The translations under genes and the position numbers were made by a program. Positions 54,969 to 64,000 of a stretch of 64,000 nucleotides of DNA are shown here, one piece after another. The DNA lies in contig NC_091230.1 of NCBI RefSeq assembly GCF_040958095.1, positions 12,085,928 through 12,149,927 on the forward strand, given 5' to 3'. The DNA is from Procambarus clarkii. Its lineage: Eukaryota; Arthropoda; Malacostraca; Decapoda; Cambaridae. Position 1 is the stretch's first letter, and the number at the start of each line of letters is the position of its first letter. Below the pieces are notes generated by a model. That model ran no database searches, was not told where the DNA came from, and saw nothing but the letters and a program-made list of their open reading frames with translations.

Positions 54969-55673
54969 TGTTGTAATCCACAAGTTAGTAGGAATTATTA
55001 GCTAGAGGATCATTACTACAACACTTAACGAATGATGATTGAAAGTACATGTAAGTAGACAGACTATGGATCACATATCTAAGAAAGGTCAATGGATTAA
55101 GACCGAAGCTGTTTAGCCAAATTAATAATTCCTGGAAAGAGGAATTATTCTTCGTCAGGCTTCTAGGATCAAGGTTACCGCTCTAGGGATAAGGTTAATC
55201 GGATTATACCTTCCTCGATAGGCGTGGTGAAATGATTGAGGCCATGGTTGGCTGGAGTCAGTCTGATTGTGGAGGTTGAACTAGCAAGTCCTTTGGATCC
55301 CCGTTTGTGGCAGCAGCGAAGTGTAGCAGACAGCTATGCGAGAGCCTGTTGTGATCTTAGTGACCAAGTTAAGTCTGCAGTATGTGAGTATTGAATGTCA
55401 GACTAACCGGGTGTGGAGCGTTGTAGTAATCATTCCGTATTAGGGATTTAGGCGGAAGTTACGAGTGTGGGTGGTGATCGCGGAGGTCAAGTGGTCTATG
55501 GGTATTGGAAGTATATTGACCTAATAGAGTATGTTAATATATTATTATTTGTCAGAGTCTATTCTTTGTAATTAAATGACAAAACACGACGGCCATTAAA
55601 TACCTTCCATCTGTCCCCTCATAGTGTTCCTGGTTTGGTTGGTGAGGGAATGTTAGGGAATTGGTAGACGACA
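54969..55673 (+). mobile_element. Candidate long terminal repeat (705 bp), Gypsy-type
   Basis: The stretch starts TGTTGT and ends ACGACA, the TG...CA form of an LTR with near-matching inverted tips (5 of 6 bases). It is followed four bases later by a primer-binding-site candidate. Composition is mixed, unlike the satellite. ATTAAA-like polyadenylation words lie near 55574 and 55595. The second LTR is not in the window, so a target duplication cannot be checked, and the left boundary rests on where the satellite stops. It could instead be another dispersed repeat. Confidence 0.55.
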
Positions 55674-55773
55674 TATTTGGTGGCAGCGCAAACAGGTTTT
55701 GGAACACTGTGCGAGATGAAGGAAGTGTGGTTCTGGTTTAGTTGGTGAGGAAATGTTCGGGAAATGGTAGACG
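55631..55773 (+). repeat. Imperfect 40-bp direct repeat spanning the LTR end
   Basis: Positions 55631-55670 and 55734-55773 match at most bases (both TGGTTTNGTTGGTGAGG... and ending TGGTAGACG). One copy lies at the end of the putative LTR and the other in the leader, 103 bp apart. It may reflect a slipped template switch during reverse transcription or a local duplication. Confidence 0.75.
55678..55688 (+). other. Candidate tRNA-Leu-type primer-binding site
   Basis: TGGTGGCAGCG is complementary to a tRNA 3' end CGCTGCCACCA, that is CCA plus discriminator A plus a seven-base acceptor strand. Some eukaryotic leucine tRNAs begin GGCAGCG or a close variant, which would fit. The position just after the LTR end is as expected for reverse-transcription priming. 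The tRNA identity is from memory. Confidence 0.45.
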
Positions 55774-55849
55774 TCGGGTTGTGGTGAGAATGGGGGTTAC
55801 TAGACGGAGGAAAGAAGGGTCAGGTGAGACCAGGGCAGAGGTGTTAGTT
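55689..55849 (+). other. Putative retrotransposon leader remnant
   Basis: This is G-rich sequence after the primer-site candidate, without an open frame of note. It ends near 55850, where the minus-strand LINE remnant begins. If the LTR call is right, only the first part of the internal region survives. The exact boundary is not visible. Confidence 0.35.
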
Positions 55850-56652
55850 AATTAATTCGTACTCTTCACCTGCTTCAAACATTTGTGTGGGGATTGGTAT
55901 GATGTTTACTCATTCTTGTGTGAACGCTGATGTAATGTATTCATTCTCAGTGTTTTTAGAAAGTTTTCTTTCGTAGTTTCCTTTGGCTAATCTAATTTTC
56001 TGGGTGACTGAATTTAAGGTCCCTCAGTATATCTCATAATCTATGTTATTCTTTGTTGAAGTGCCGCCTGCTCCAGAGGTTCACCTCTTACATTACTGCC
56101 TGTGTCATCCCTCCTGTTCTCTTTTTTCTTTCTATTTCTCGTCACGTATTTTTAACAAGTTCAGTAATGACCTTCATAAAGTTTTCCCACGATGCTTCCA
56201 TGCTTTGATCACCCATTAACTTCTCCAGGAAATGTTTTATAATTCCCCTCTCATTCCTTGATAGTCTCCTCGAGGGTGAACTAGAAAGTCATCATTCTGG
56301 ACCCTAACAAGTGTTTCTATAATTGTAATTCATCTTAGAATATTGTGATCACACGAATGGGCGACCATTTTACCCCACCTGTATAGGACATGTCATGCCC
56401 TCTTCTGATGTTAGCACAAGTTCTGGAAGGCTGTTACTTCCACTGTTAGTGTGTTATCATCTTGAATTAGCATGTTGCACCGTACAGACTCTGAGGAGCT
56501 CATGGTGTTCAATTCCTCATTGCTGATTGTATTCATGTTCTCGTTTACATATAGCATCACACCATCTGCTCTTGCTGTTCTGAGAGGTGAACGGAATCCT
56601 GGGAGATGGAATTCCCCCCTTCAATTATCTCCTCTCGTCTCCATGTTTCACT
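55850..56652 (-). pseudogene. CR1-like LINE remnant: late endonuclease domain to start of reverse transcriptase region
   Basis: Translation of the minus strand in several shifted frames gives recognisable pieces in the correct order. From about 56620 comes FHLPGFRSPLRTARADGVML then YVNENMN, the middle of an APE-type endonuclease, followed by ESVRCNMLIQDDNTLTVEV. Next, about 56230-56150, is MEASWENFMKVITELVKNT, typical of the linker after the endonuclease. Near 56010-55940 come QKIRLAKGNYERKLSKN, then NEYITSAFTQE and NIIPIPTQMFEA, which resemble the NEYF-SVFT-E segment before the reverse transcriptase core. The conserved GDFN segment and the part between the basic linker and NEY are lost or decayed. 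Stops and frameshifts make it a dead copy. The 69-codon plus-strand frame at 56472-56681 is antisense to it. The CR1 assignment is by motif recognition; Jockey/L2-like is the alternative. Confidence 0.75.
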
Positions 56653-56834
56653 TGAACCACTTGGACTGGACGGTAGAGTGACGGTCTCGCTTCATGCAGG
56701 TCAGCGTTCAATCCCTGACCGTCTAAGTGGTTGGGCATCATTCCTTCCTCCCGTCCCATCCTAAATCCTTATCCTGATCCCTACTAAGTGCTATAGAGTC
56801 GAAATGACTTGGCACTTTCTCCTGATAGCACCCT
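56653..56834 (+). mobile_element. tRNA-headed SINE (182 bp) with 13-bp target duplication
   Basis: The insert is flanked by TCCATGTTTCACT at 56640-56652 and again at 56835-56847. Its 5' part has a degenerate A-box-like CGGTAGAGTGAC (56671-56682) and a good B box CGTTCAATCCC (56705-56715), as in a tRNA-derived RNA polymerase III promoter. The remainder is a unique body ending TTTCTCCTGATAGCACCC. No poly-A tail is present. It interrupts the endonuclease part of the LINE remnant: removing it rejoins the codons of the SETW motif. The SINE is therefore younger than the LINE copy. Confidence 0.85.
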
Positions 56835-57197
56835 TCCATGTTTCACTGATAGCAATGTTTCCGAGATTCTCAGCCTCAGCGCATGTACACTGCATCAAAT
56901 TTATTTACTAGGCTTCTGACGTTTGTATGGAAGTCATTCAAACTGCTGACGTTGTTCCTAAAGCTGGGAGATTTCTCAAGCATTTTGCACACTATTATTT
57001 CCTACATTGTCATTTAAATTTTGTGCATGTTTGTCGTCCGAGATATATAGGGTTAGTTCAGTCTGGCTGAGTGAAGGACTCCGTCCTCTCTTCCCTCCTC
57101 TGTCACGACCACTCGCTCTCTGGGTCGTCAGCTTGCAATCTCTGTATTGGTCCGTGTTTATTATTTCTTTTAGTTTGTTTCTGTCATGACCCAACAT
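56835..57197 (-). pseudogene. CR1-like LINE remnant: upstream region and start of endonuclease domain
   Basis: This is the continuation of the same dead element on the other side of the SINE. Read on the minus strand, an open stretch of 73 codons (57197-56976) is hydrophilic and rich in Arg, Asn and Ser. A frameshift near 56970 leads into SFRNNVSSLNDFHTNVRSL, then VNKFDAV, matching the N-terminal NxRSL-NKFD motif of LINE endonucleases. After another shift, AEAENLGNIAISETW supplies the catalytic-region ETW motif. The start codon at 57197 is not meaningful, because the upstream end of the element is undefined. Plus-strand frames at 57007-57189 and 57071-57541 are antisense shadows. Confidence 0.7.
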
Positions 57198-57284
57198 ATA
57201 CCAGTTACGACTGGATACGCTGTGGTCACTCTATAAGTGTCAATGTGCCGTTATTACCATTTGTACTTTGGCACACTATATACG

Positions 57285-57540
57285 CGGAGCATGTGTGGCG
57301 AGGTGTCCCATGGTCAGACCAGCACGGAGCATGTGTGGCCAGGTGTCCCATGGTCAGACCAGCACGGAGCATGTGCGGCCAGGTGTCCCATGGTCAGACC
57401 AGCACGGAGCATGTGTGGCCAGGTGTCCCATGGGTAGACCAGCACGGAGCATGTGTGGCCAGGTGTCCCATGGTCAGACCAGCAAGGAGCATGTGTGGCC
57501 AGGTGTCCCATGGTCAGACCAGCACGGACCATGTGCAGTG
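57285..57540. repeat. 40-bp minisatellite, about 6.4 copies
   Basis: Units start near 57285, 57325, 57365, 57405, 57445, 57485 and 57525 (partial). Each contains GAGCATGTGTGGCCAGGTGT and CATGGTCAGACCAGCA. Units differ at one to three bases. Because 40 is not a multiple of three, reading frames cycle through all three phases every 120 bp. None of the phases contains a stop, which explains the four overlapping open frames here on both strands. Inside each unit, TGGTCAGACCA is a short inverted repeat. Confidence 0.95.
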
Positions 57541-57934
57541 AGGGTGGGAGATGTATGACAACATAGAGTACTGTCTCACACAAGAAGTAGAACGTGATAC
57601 AAAAGAGAGCTAAATGACAGCATCAGCAGTTAATACACTCAACATATAAACCACTATGGTTGAAGAACCAGCTGGTTCACGATACCCAGACCATTATATC
57701 GCCTCTAACCTAACTTAACCACCATGGTTGAAACTGTCTAATTGGCTATCGTAGCGGCTTAATGATCCACCTGTGGGTTCCAGTATCTAATAAAAAGATA
57801 CATTTTAATATATATTTGGCAGAATACGAACAATAATTAAACACGATCATTATATTTTAACTTTTTAGTGAAGCTTTATTATATGTTTTCATTAACTCTA
57901 AGTATATTATTATCTGTGTTGTGATATTTTGTTG
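57541..57934. other. Unannotated spacer
   Basis: No open frame, RNA gene or tandem repeat was recognised. CCACTATGGTTGAAGAACC (57651) and CCACCATGGTTGAAACTG (57720) are similar short segments about 69 bp apart. CTAACCTAACTTAACC at 57705-57720 resembles arthropod telomere words but is too short to count. Confidence 0.6.
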
Positions 57935-58034
57935 CCTATTCCTTTTCCCGTCCAATCCCAAATCCTTTTCCTGATCACTTGCAAGTGCTATATAGTCGTA
58001 ATAGCTTGTGCTTTCTCCTGATAGTTCCCTTCCC
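57935..58034 (+). mobile_element. 5'-truncated SINE or partner-LINE 3' tail
   Basis: The sequence from TATTCCTTTTCCCGTCC through GTGCTATATAGTCG to CTTTCTCCTGATAG aligns with the body of the SINE at 56653-56834 (from about 56739). It lacks the tRNA-like head. It may be a truncated SINE copy or the 3' end of a LINE that shares this tail. Confidence 0.75.
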
Positions 58035-58095
58035 TTTCCTCACAATTAGTCACTATTGTGCTATTATCATGACACCATAAATATGACACTATAAG

Positions 58096-58119
58096 TGTCA
58101 CCATATATATATGGTGACA
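58096..58119. repeat. Perfect 24-bp palindrome
   Basis: The sequence TGTCACCATATA followed by its exact reverse complement forms an uninterrupted palindrome. GACACTATAAGTGTC just before it (58085-58099) is a second small hairpin. No function is indicated. Confidence 0.9.
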
Positions 58120-58189
58120 TACATACGGCACTATCAATACCTGTATCTATAAAAATAGAATGTCTATCCGTCTATTTGCCGGGGCGAGG

Positions 58190-58300
58190 TTGAAAGGCAG
58201 ATGTTAGGTTAGTTCTCCCCGGCCAGGGCTTGAACCCAGAGGAAGTTGGTAGTGAGGCACGACGAGTCATGCTCCACTACGCCACCAGGAACTGTCTTAG
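58190..58300 (-). mobile_element. tRNA-derived SINE-like fragment
   Basis: On the minus strand, an A-box match TGGCGTAGTGG (complement of 58274-58284) precedes a B-box match GGTTCAAGCCC (complement of 58226-58236), 37 bp apart. That spacing is normal for a tRNA promoter. The flanks do not pair into an acceptor stem, so it is not a functional tRNA. The B box is followed by CTGGCCGGGGAGAAC, a tail I associate with invertebrate SINEs. It is a different family from the SINE at 56653. Confidence 0.6.
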
Positions 58301-59230
58301 TGACGCTGTAATGTTCCACTACAGATTATTCTCTCTTGAACGGTTCTAATGTGCTATCTTCTCACCAGTGAAATGTATGTTTATTGAAGTGGGAAAGGTT
58401 CCAAATGACTCCATATGACAAGCATCATTTAATAACAAATAGGCATCATCAACATATATTTTATAAAAGAACCGCATTAAAGTGTAAAATGACAATCACT
58501 AGGTCAAATGTGTTCATTAGGTTATAAAAGTACATAAGCCAAATATGGTCTCATAGGAGCCAGGTCTACACCATCTGTTTGATACTACTATTTATTGTTA
58601 AATAATACTCCTTAACAGCAACTTTAATTTGGCTCTACAAATACCAACAACATTATCTAAATTAGAAGACAAAATATGAAAGCAAATGTAAATAGTTTCA
58701 TGCAATGGAACATTTGTGAATAAGTCTCACATATAAACAAACATAACCGCCTGCAGGTTGTGGCCCAAACTGAGCAGACACTTAAAGTCCATTAAAGTTT
58801 TAATGGTAAATTAACTGTCAAAGAATATAAAATAAAAATAAAAAAATTCAAATTATAATTGAATGTTCCACTGACTATATTTCACCCTAATGGGTGAAAT
58901 TGGCACCCATTTCACCCAATATACCAGGTGAAGTCTTCACCAGAGGAAGACTACACTGTATACCAGGAAAGGAACCTAAACTAAATAGAATAGACTAACT
59001 ATCATCAGACTTAAAATATTTATTATTTAAATCGAGTAAAGTTCTGTTAAGTTAGTCTTCTCGTGTAAGTGTGAATATAAGTATCAACACCAAGTTTGGT
59101 GCACTTGTAAACCAAGTGTACCCAAGTGTCCACACCAAAATGTACAAAGTGTCCTATTAACCTTGTTTACATTATAAGATTTATTAAAAGCCAGACTCCA
59201 CTCACTCTATCTCGGTAACGAGATATTTTT

Positions 59231-59231
<1 letters not shown>
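58301..59231. other. Unannotated AT-rich spacer
   Basis: No coding frame or RNA gene was recognised. The stretch includes a hairpin cluster (58881-58941), a short AAAATAAAAATAAAAAAATT run near 58828, and repeated CCAAGTGT words around 59114-59130. Confidence 0.6.
58881..58941. repeat. Cluster of GGTGAA/TTCACC inverted repeats
   Basis: TGGGTGAAAT (58891-58900) and ATTTCACCCA (58909-58918) form a perfect ten-base stem with an eight-base loop. TTCACCC just upstream (58881) can compete for the same arm. GGTGAAG-T-CTTCACC at 58927-58941 makes a third hairpin. It could fold in DNA or RNA; a role is unknown. Confidence 0.8.
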
Positions 59232-59263
<32 letters not shown>

Positions 59264-59264
59264 C

Positions 59265-59295
<31 letters not shown>

Positions 59296-59316
59296 TATAA
59301 TAATAATAACAATAAT
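59232..59316. repeat. (TAA)n microsatellite
   Basis: About 28 trinucleotide units, interrupted by AAAC near 59261 and by ATTA and AAC near the right end. The interruptions suggest that it is older than the (TA) tract nearby. Confidence 0.96.
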
Positions 59317-59453
59317 ATTAATCATTTATTCACAAGAAGGTACAATGGGTTGGTGAGATTACATAAGATTGGTATTTGTACATTCTTGCGAAGCCACTAA
59401 CACGCAGTGTTTAGGGCACGTCCTTAATCTAACATATCAGGTAAGACGAAAAG

Positions 59454-59888
<435 letters not shown>

Positions 59889-60335
59889 TCACCTGGACTT
59901 TAAACTTTTCCTGTCTACCTGGAGTTTCTCCGTCCAGGTGAACACTTTCCTGTTTACCTGGAGGTTCTCCGTCCAGGTGAGCACTTTCCTGTTTACCTGG
60001 AGGTTCTCCGTCCAGGTGAGCACTTTCCTGTTTACCTGGAGGTTCTCCGTCCAGGTGAGCACTTTCCTGTTTACCTGGAGGTTCTCCGTCCAGGTGAGCA
60101 CTTTCCTGTTTACCTGGAGGTTCTCCGTCCAGGTGAGCACTTTCCTGTTTACCTGGAGGTTCTCCGTCCAGGTGAACACTTTCCTGTTTACCTGGAGGTT
60201 CTCCGTCCAGGTGAACATTTTCCTGTTTACCTGGAGGTTCTCCGTCCAGGTGAACACTTTCCTGTTTACCTGGAGGTTCTCCGTCCAGGTGAACACTTTC
60301 CTGTTTACCTGGAGGTTCTCCGTCCAGGTGGACAC
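59889..60335. repeat. 39-bp minisatellite, ten full units plus degenerate flanking unit
   Basis: Units begin GTGAACAC or GTGAGCAC at 59937, 59976, 60015, 60054, 60093, 60132, 60171, 60210, 60249 and 60288. A partial unit follows at 60327 and a diverged one lies before 59937. Each contains TTTCCTGTTTACCTGGAGG and CCGTCCAGGTGA. The length is exactly 13 codons, so frames stay open through the array: on the minus strand a 13-residue repeat LDGEPPGKQESVH (59833-60378), and others on both strands. The few unit variants change amino acids in that frame (Ser/Asn, Val/Ala). No splice or start context supports a gene, so I treat it as non-coding. Confidence 0.95.
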
Positions 60336-60959
60336 GGACATGTATACCGGCCATAACCAACGAAGAATACGTATACATATATACGTCAGCGGCGTAGCCA
60401 CGTTCTAAAGTTCACACCAAAAAGGCGCCATCACACAGCAAATAATTTTAAACAAAATACATTGATAATGTGTTTAAAATATAAACCAAAGGAAGATAAA
60501 GTTTTATAGGAAATGCATAATTGTTATTTTGTTTTATATTTAAAAAGCTTTACAGTAAGCTCGTCAATAACAAAACACAATTAATCATGCGTGTTATTTA
60601 ATTATTTTAACTTTAAACATAAAATAACAAATATATGGAACACATGTCATAGTGATCATGAATTATAGTGCATTGTTGATGGTCAGAATCTCTACACGAC
60701 TTTTTCATACTGTTTGTGCTCATTATTTCTTTATATGTGTCACTGAATGAATGTAACTTTTGTACAATTTGAGCTTGACTGTCGGTGACGTCTGAGGAAG
60801 GTATGTCTTAAAGTTATAATTTGTTCACATTGTCTGCGTTGTCAAAATGCTTTGGATATAAGAGCACTAAATTTGGGACAGGAAGTAAATTTCCTGTCCT
60901 CGCCACTAGTGTTAGTGGCCTTCAGCTAAATTCAGGTGTTATGGTGGTCAGCAAATAAG
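60336..60959. other. Unannotated spacer
   Basis: AT-rich sequence without recognised genes, RNA genes or tandem repeats. AATTTGGGACAGGAAGTAAATTTCCTGTCC near 60868-60899 contains the inverted pair GGACAGGAA / TTCCTGTCC, a nine-base stem with a short loop. Confidence 0.6.
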
Positions 60960-61200
60960 TTAACAATGGCTGAGAGCTGTTAGGGTGGTCAGCTGAGATG
61001 TCAACAATGGCTGAGTGGCCAGCTGAGATGCCAACAATTGCTGAGAGCTGTTAGGGTGGTCATCTGAGATGTCCACGATTGCTGAGATCTGGCAGGGTGT
61101 TGAGCTGGGATGTCCATAATGGCTGAGAGCTGTTAGGGTGGCCAGCTGAGATTTCAACAATGACTGAGAGCTGGCAGAGTATTCAACCAAGTGTGCCACA
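60960..61200. repeat. Degenerate ~41-bp minisatellite
   Basis: About six diverged units contain GGCTGAGAGCTGTTAGGGTG and CAGCTGAGATGTC-type segments, with one unit shortened (60999-61036). Similar but weaker matches (TGGTTGAGGAATGGCTGG) continue to about 61260. The 79-codon minus-strand frame 60960-61199 is a product of the repeat. Confidence 0.85.
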
Positions 61201-61260
61201 GTGGTTGAGGAATGGCTGGGCGCTCAGCCGAGGGATTCTACGTGGTTGAAGACTGCCAGG

Positions 61261-61796
61261 AAGGTGAAGTCTTGCAGGAAGATCAATTGAAGTTTTTATA
61301 AGCATTGAAGGCGTTCAGGTGGCGGATGGTCGCCGTGTGCAGGAAGTTGTACTGTTCCTGTTGAGTTTACACAACACATTATCTCAAGTAGTTTATGTAT
61401 TTCCTTCCCCTTCACCAATCATAATAGAACATGCTCGGAATTTTCATATATTCTGTCTATTTACTATATATACATAAAATATTTTATTATAAATTATAAC
61501 GTTACTACCAACAGTGTCAATAGTTCACACCAAAAAATTATTGAGCTTTACTTAAAAGCCTTAAAGTCTTCATAAGTCTGAGAACATCAACCGATTATCA
61601 CAATGTATTATTTAGCGGCATCAACAAAGTTTCCTATTAATGTTACATCTAAGAAAGATGAATGTAAAACAGCTCCATGCAACCTTCTCAATAAATTCAG
61701 CCAAACAGAACTACTTATTTTTCATTATTTAAGTTTGTATACAGTAAAACATATAAATATAAACATAACTATTTCACACTCATTGAGAAGTAAAGA
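61261..61796. other. Unannotated spacer
   Basis: No recognised gene. A frame opening at 61603 reads into the 28-bp repeat array and has no homology that I can recognise. The sequence is AT-rich apart from 61300-61370. Confidence 0.6.
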
Positions 61797-64000
61797 AAGT
61801 GGGCAGAGATCCCCCAGTGTGGCAGAGAGGTCACACAGTGTAGAAGGGAGAGTGGTCACACAGTGTGGGAGAAGAGAGAGAGGTCACACAGTGTAGAAGA
61901 GAGAGTGGTCACACAGTGTGGGGGAGTGGTCACACAGTGTGGGAGAAGAGAGAGTGGTAACACAATATGGGAGAGTGGTCACACAGTGTAGGAAAGTGGT
62001 CACACAGTGTGGGGGAGTGGTCACACAGTGTGGGAGAAGAGAGAGCGGTCACACAGTATAGGAGAGGAGAAAGCGGTCACACAGTGTGGGAGAAGTGAGA
62101 GCGGTCCCACAGTGTGGGGGAGTATTCACACAGTGTGGGGGAGTGGTCACACAGTGTGGGGGAAGAGAGAGCGGTCACACAGTATAGGAGAGGAGAAAGC
62201 GGTCACACAGTGTAGGGGAGTGGTCACACAGTGTGAGGGAGTAGTCACACTGTGTGGGAAAAGAGAGAGCGGCCACACAGTGTGGGAGAGTATTCACACA
62301 GTGTCGGGGAGTAGTCACACAGTGTGGGGGAGTGGTCATACAGTGTGGGGGAAGAGAGAGCGGTCACACAGTGTGGGAGAGCGGTCACACAGTGTGGGAG
62401 AGTGGTCACACAGTGTGGGAAAAGAGAGAGCGGCCACACAGTGTGGGGGAGTGGTCACACAGTGTGAGGGAGTAGTCACACAGTGTGGGAAAAGAGAGCG
62501 ATCACACAGTGTGGGAGAAGAGAGAGTGGTCACACAGTGTGGGAGAAGAGAGAGTGGTCACACAGTGTGGGAGAAGAGAGAGCGGTCACACTGTGTGGGA
62601 GAAGAGAGAGCGGTCACACAGAGTGGAAGAAAAGAGAGCGGTCACACAGTGTGGGAGAAGAGAGAGTGGTCACACAGTGTGGGAGAAGAGTGGTCACAGT
62701 GTGGGAGAAGAGAGAGAGGTAACACAGTATAGGAGAAGAGAGAGTGGTCACACAGTGTGGGAGAAGAGAGAGCGGTCACAGTGTGGGAGAAGAGAGAGTG
62801 GTCACACAGTATAGGAGAAGAGAGAGTGGTCACACAGTGTAGGAGAAGAGAGAGCGGTCACAGTGTGGGAGAAGAGAGAGTGATCACACAGTGTGGGAGA
62901 AGAGAGAGAGTGGTCACACAGTGTGGAAGAAAAGAGAGCGGTCACACAGTGTGGAAGAAAAGAGAGCGGTCACACAGTGTGGGAGAAGAGAGAGTGGTCA
63001 CACAGTGTGGGAGAAGAGAGAGCGGTCACAGTGTGGGAGAAGAGAGAGCGGTCACACAGTGTGGAAGAAAAGAGAGCGGTCACACAGTGTGGGAGAAGAG
63101 AGAGCGGTCACAGTGTGGGAGAAGAGAGAGTGGTCACACAGTGTGGGAGAAGAGAGAGTGGTCACACAGTGTGGAAGAAGAGAGAGCGGTCACACAGTGT
63201 GGAAGAAAAGAGAGCGGTCACACAGTGTGGGAGAAGAGAGAGCGGTCACAGTGTGGGAGAAGAGAGAGTGGTCACACAGTGTGGGAGAAGAGAGAGAGTG
63301 GTCATACAGTGTGGAAGAAGAAAGAGCGGTCACACAGTGTGGGAGAAAAGAGAGTGGTCACACAGTGTGGGAGAAGAGAGAGCGGTCACAGTGTGGGAGA
63401 AGAGAGAGTGGTCACACAGTGTGGGAGAAGAGAGAGTGGTCACACAGTGTGGGAGAAGAGAGAGCGGTCACAGTGTGGGAGAAGAGAGAGCGGTCACACA
63501 GTATAGGAGAAGAGAGAGTGGTCACACAGTGTGGGAGAAGAGAGAGTGGTCACACAGTGTGGGAGAAGAGAGAGCGGTCACAGTGTGGGAGAAGAGAGAG
63601 TGGTCACACAGTATAGGAGAAGAGAGAGTGGTCACACAGTGTAGGAGAAGAGAGAGCGGTCACACAGTGTGGAAGAAAAGAGAGCGGTCACACAGTATAG
63701 GAGAAGAGAGAGTGGTCACACAGTGTGGGAGAAAAGAGAGTGGTCACACAGTGTGGGAGAAAAGAGAGTGGTCACACAGTGTGGGAGAAGAGAGAGTGAT
63801 CACACAGTGTGGGAGAAGAGAGAGAGTGGTCACACAGTGTGGAAGAAGAGAGAGCGGTCACACAGTGTGGGAGAAGAGAGAGTGGTAACACAGTGTGGGA
63901 GAAGAGAGAGTGGTAACACAGTGTGGGAGAAGAGAGAGGGGTCACACAGTGTGGGAGAAGAGAGAGTGATCACACAGTGTGGGAGAAGAGAAAGTGGTCA
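61797..64000. repeat. 28-bp minisatellite, >70 units, running off the window end
   Basis: The unit contains GGTCACACAGTGTGGGAGAA followed by GAGAGAGT or GAGAGAGC. Length variants are 28 bp (most common), 26 bp (one CA lost: GGTCACAGTGTGGG), 30 bp (one extra GA) and about 21 bp (AGTGTGGGGGAGT, mostly before 62480). Since 28 is not a multiple of three and the unit has almost no stops, all three plus-strand frames and some minus-strand frames stay open for up to 331 codons. These are artefacts. The left part (61797-62480) is richer in short units and the right part is more uniform. The array continues past 64000. Confidence 0.96.

Noticed and set aside
57705-57720. Telomere-like CTAACCTAACTTAACC
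   Set aside because: Only about three imperfect units; common by chance and inside dispersed repeats. Not a telomere array.
58200-58300. Functional tRNA gene on the minus strand
   Set aside because: A and B boxes fit, but no acceptor-stem pairing or proper anticodon arm could be formed; treated as SINE-like.
61603-63888. Frames of up to 331 codons in the right-hand array
   Set aside because: The 28-bp repeat lacks stops in all plus-strand frames, so long frames are automatic.

Overview
The window is non-coding eukaryotic repeat DNA. I find no intact protein gene, rRNA, tRNA or CRISPR array. The short open frames in the AT-rich part recur because the repeat recurs, and many need a GTG start or run straight through tandem repeats. 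The nested retroelement remnants (CR1-like LINE, tRNA-headed SINEs, a Gypsy-type LTR with a candidate tRNA-Leu primer site) and the (TA)n and (TAA)n tracts suggest an arthropod, possibly a decapod crustacean. The lineage is an inference from memory of repeat styles, not a search result.

Positions 1-54968 are one continuous, head-to-tail AT-rich satellite array of about 84 monomers, usually 672-676 bp, all in one orientation. Two main monomer subfamilies (A and B) tend to alternate, and a third (C) is rarer. The array carries a detailed record of unequal exchange: 166-bp monomers, monomers with shared 88-bp deletions, a scrambled monomer type, a 36-bp duplication that marks A/B hybrids, and multi-monomer blocks re-copied 4.4 to 29 kb apart. 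From 45.2 kb to the array edge the monomers fall into a clear four-monomer higher-order repeat of about 2.73 kb (A1-A2-B-A3), with one contracted copy. A single foreign insertion breaks the array: a 361-bp MITE-like element at 41278-41638 with long imperfect terminal inverted repeats and a 7-bp target duplication.

The array ends inside a monomer at 54968, exactly where an LTR-like sequence begins (54969-55673, TGTTGT...ACGACA). It is followed by a primer-binding-site match and a short leader, then the minus-strand remnant of a CR1-like non-LTR retrotransposon (about 55850-57197). A tRNA-headed SINE (56653-56834, 13-bp target duplication) has inserted into that remnant.

From 57.2 to 64 kb the DNA is ordinary-composition sequence holding several unrelated tandem arrays: a 40-bp minisatellite, a headless SINE/LINE tail, a second tRNA-like SINE on the minus strand, (TAA)n, 70 units of (TA)n, a 39-bp minisatellite, a degenerate 41-bp minisatellite, and a 28-bp minisatellite that runs off the right end. 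Overall this looks like the boundary of a large satellite block, such as pericentromeric or other heterochromatin. No genes work together here; what can be read is the recombination and insertion history.
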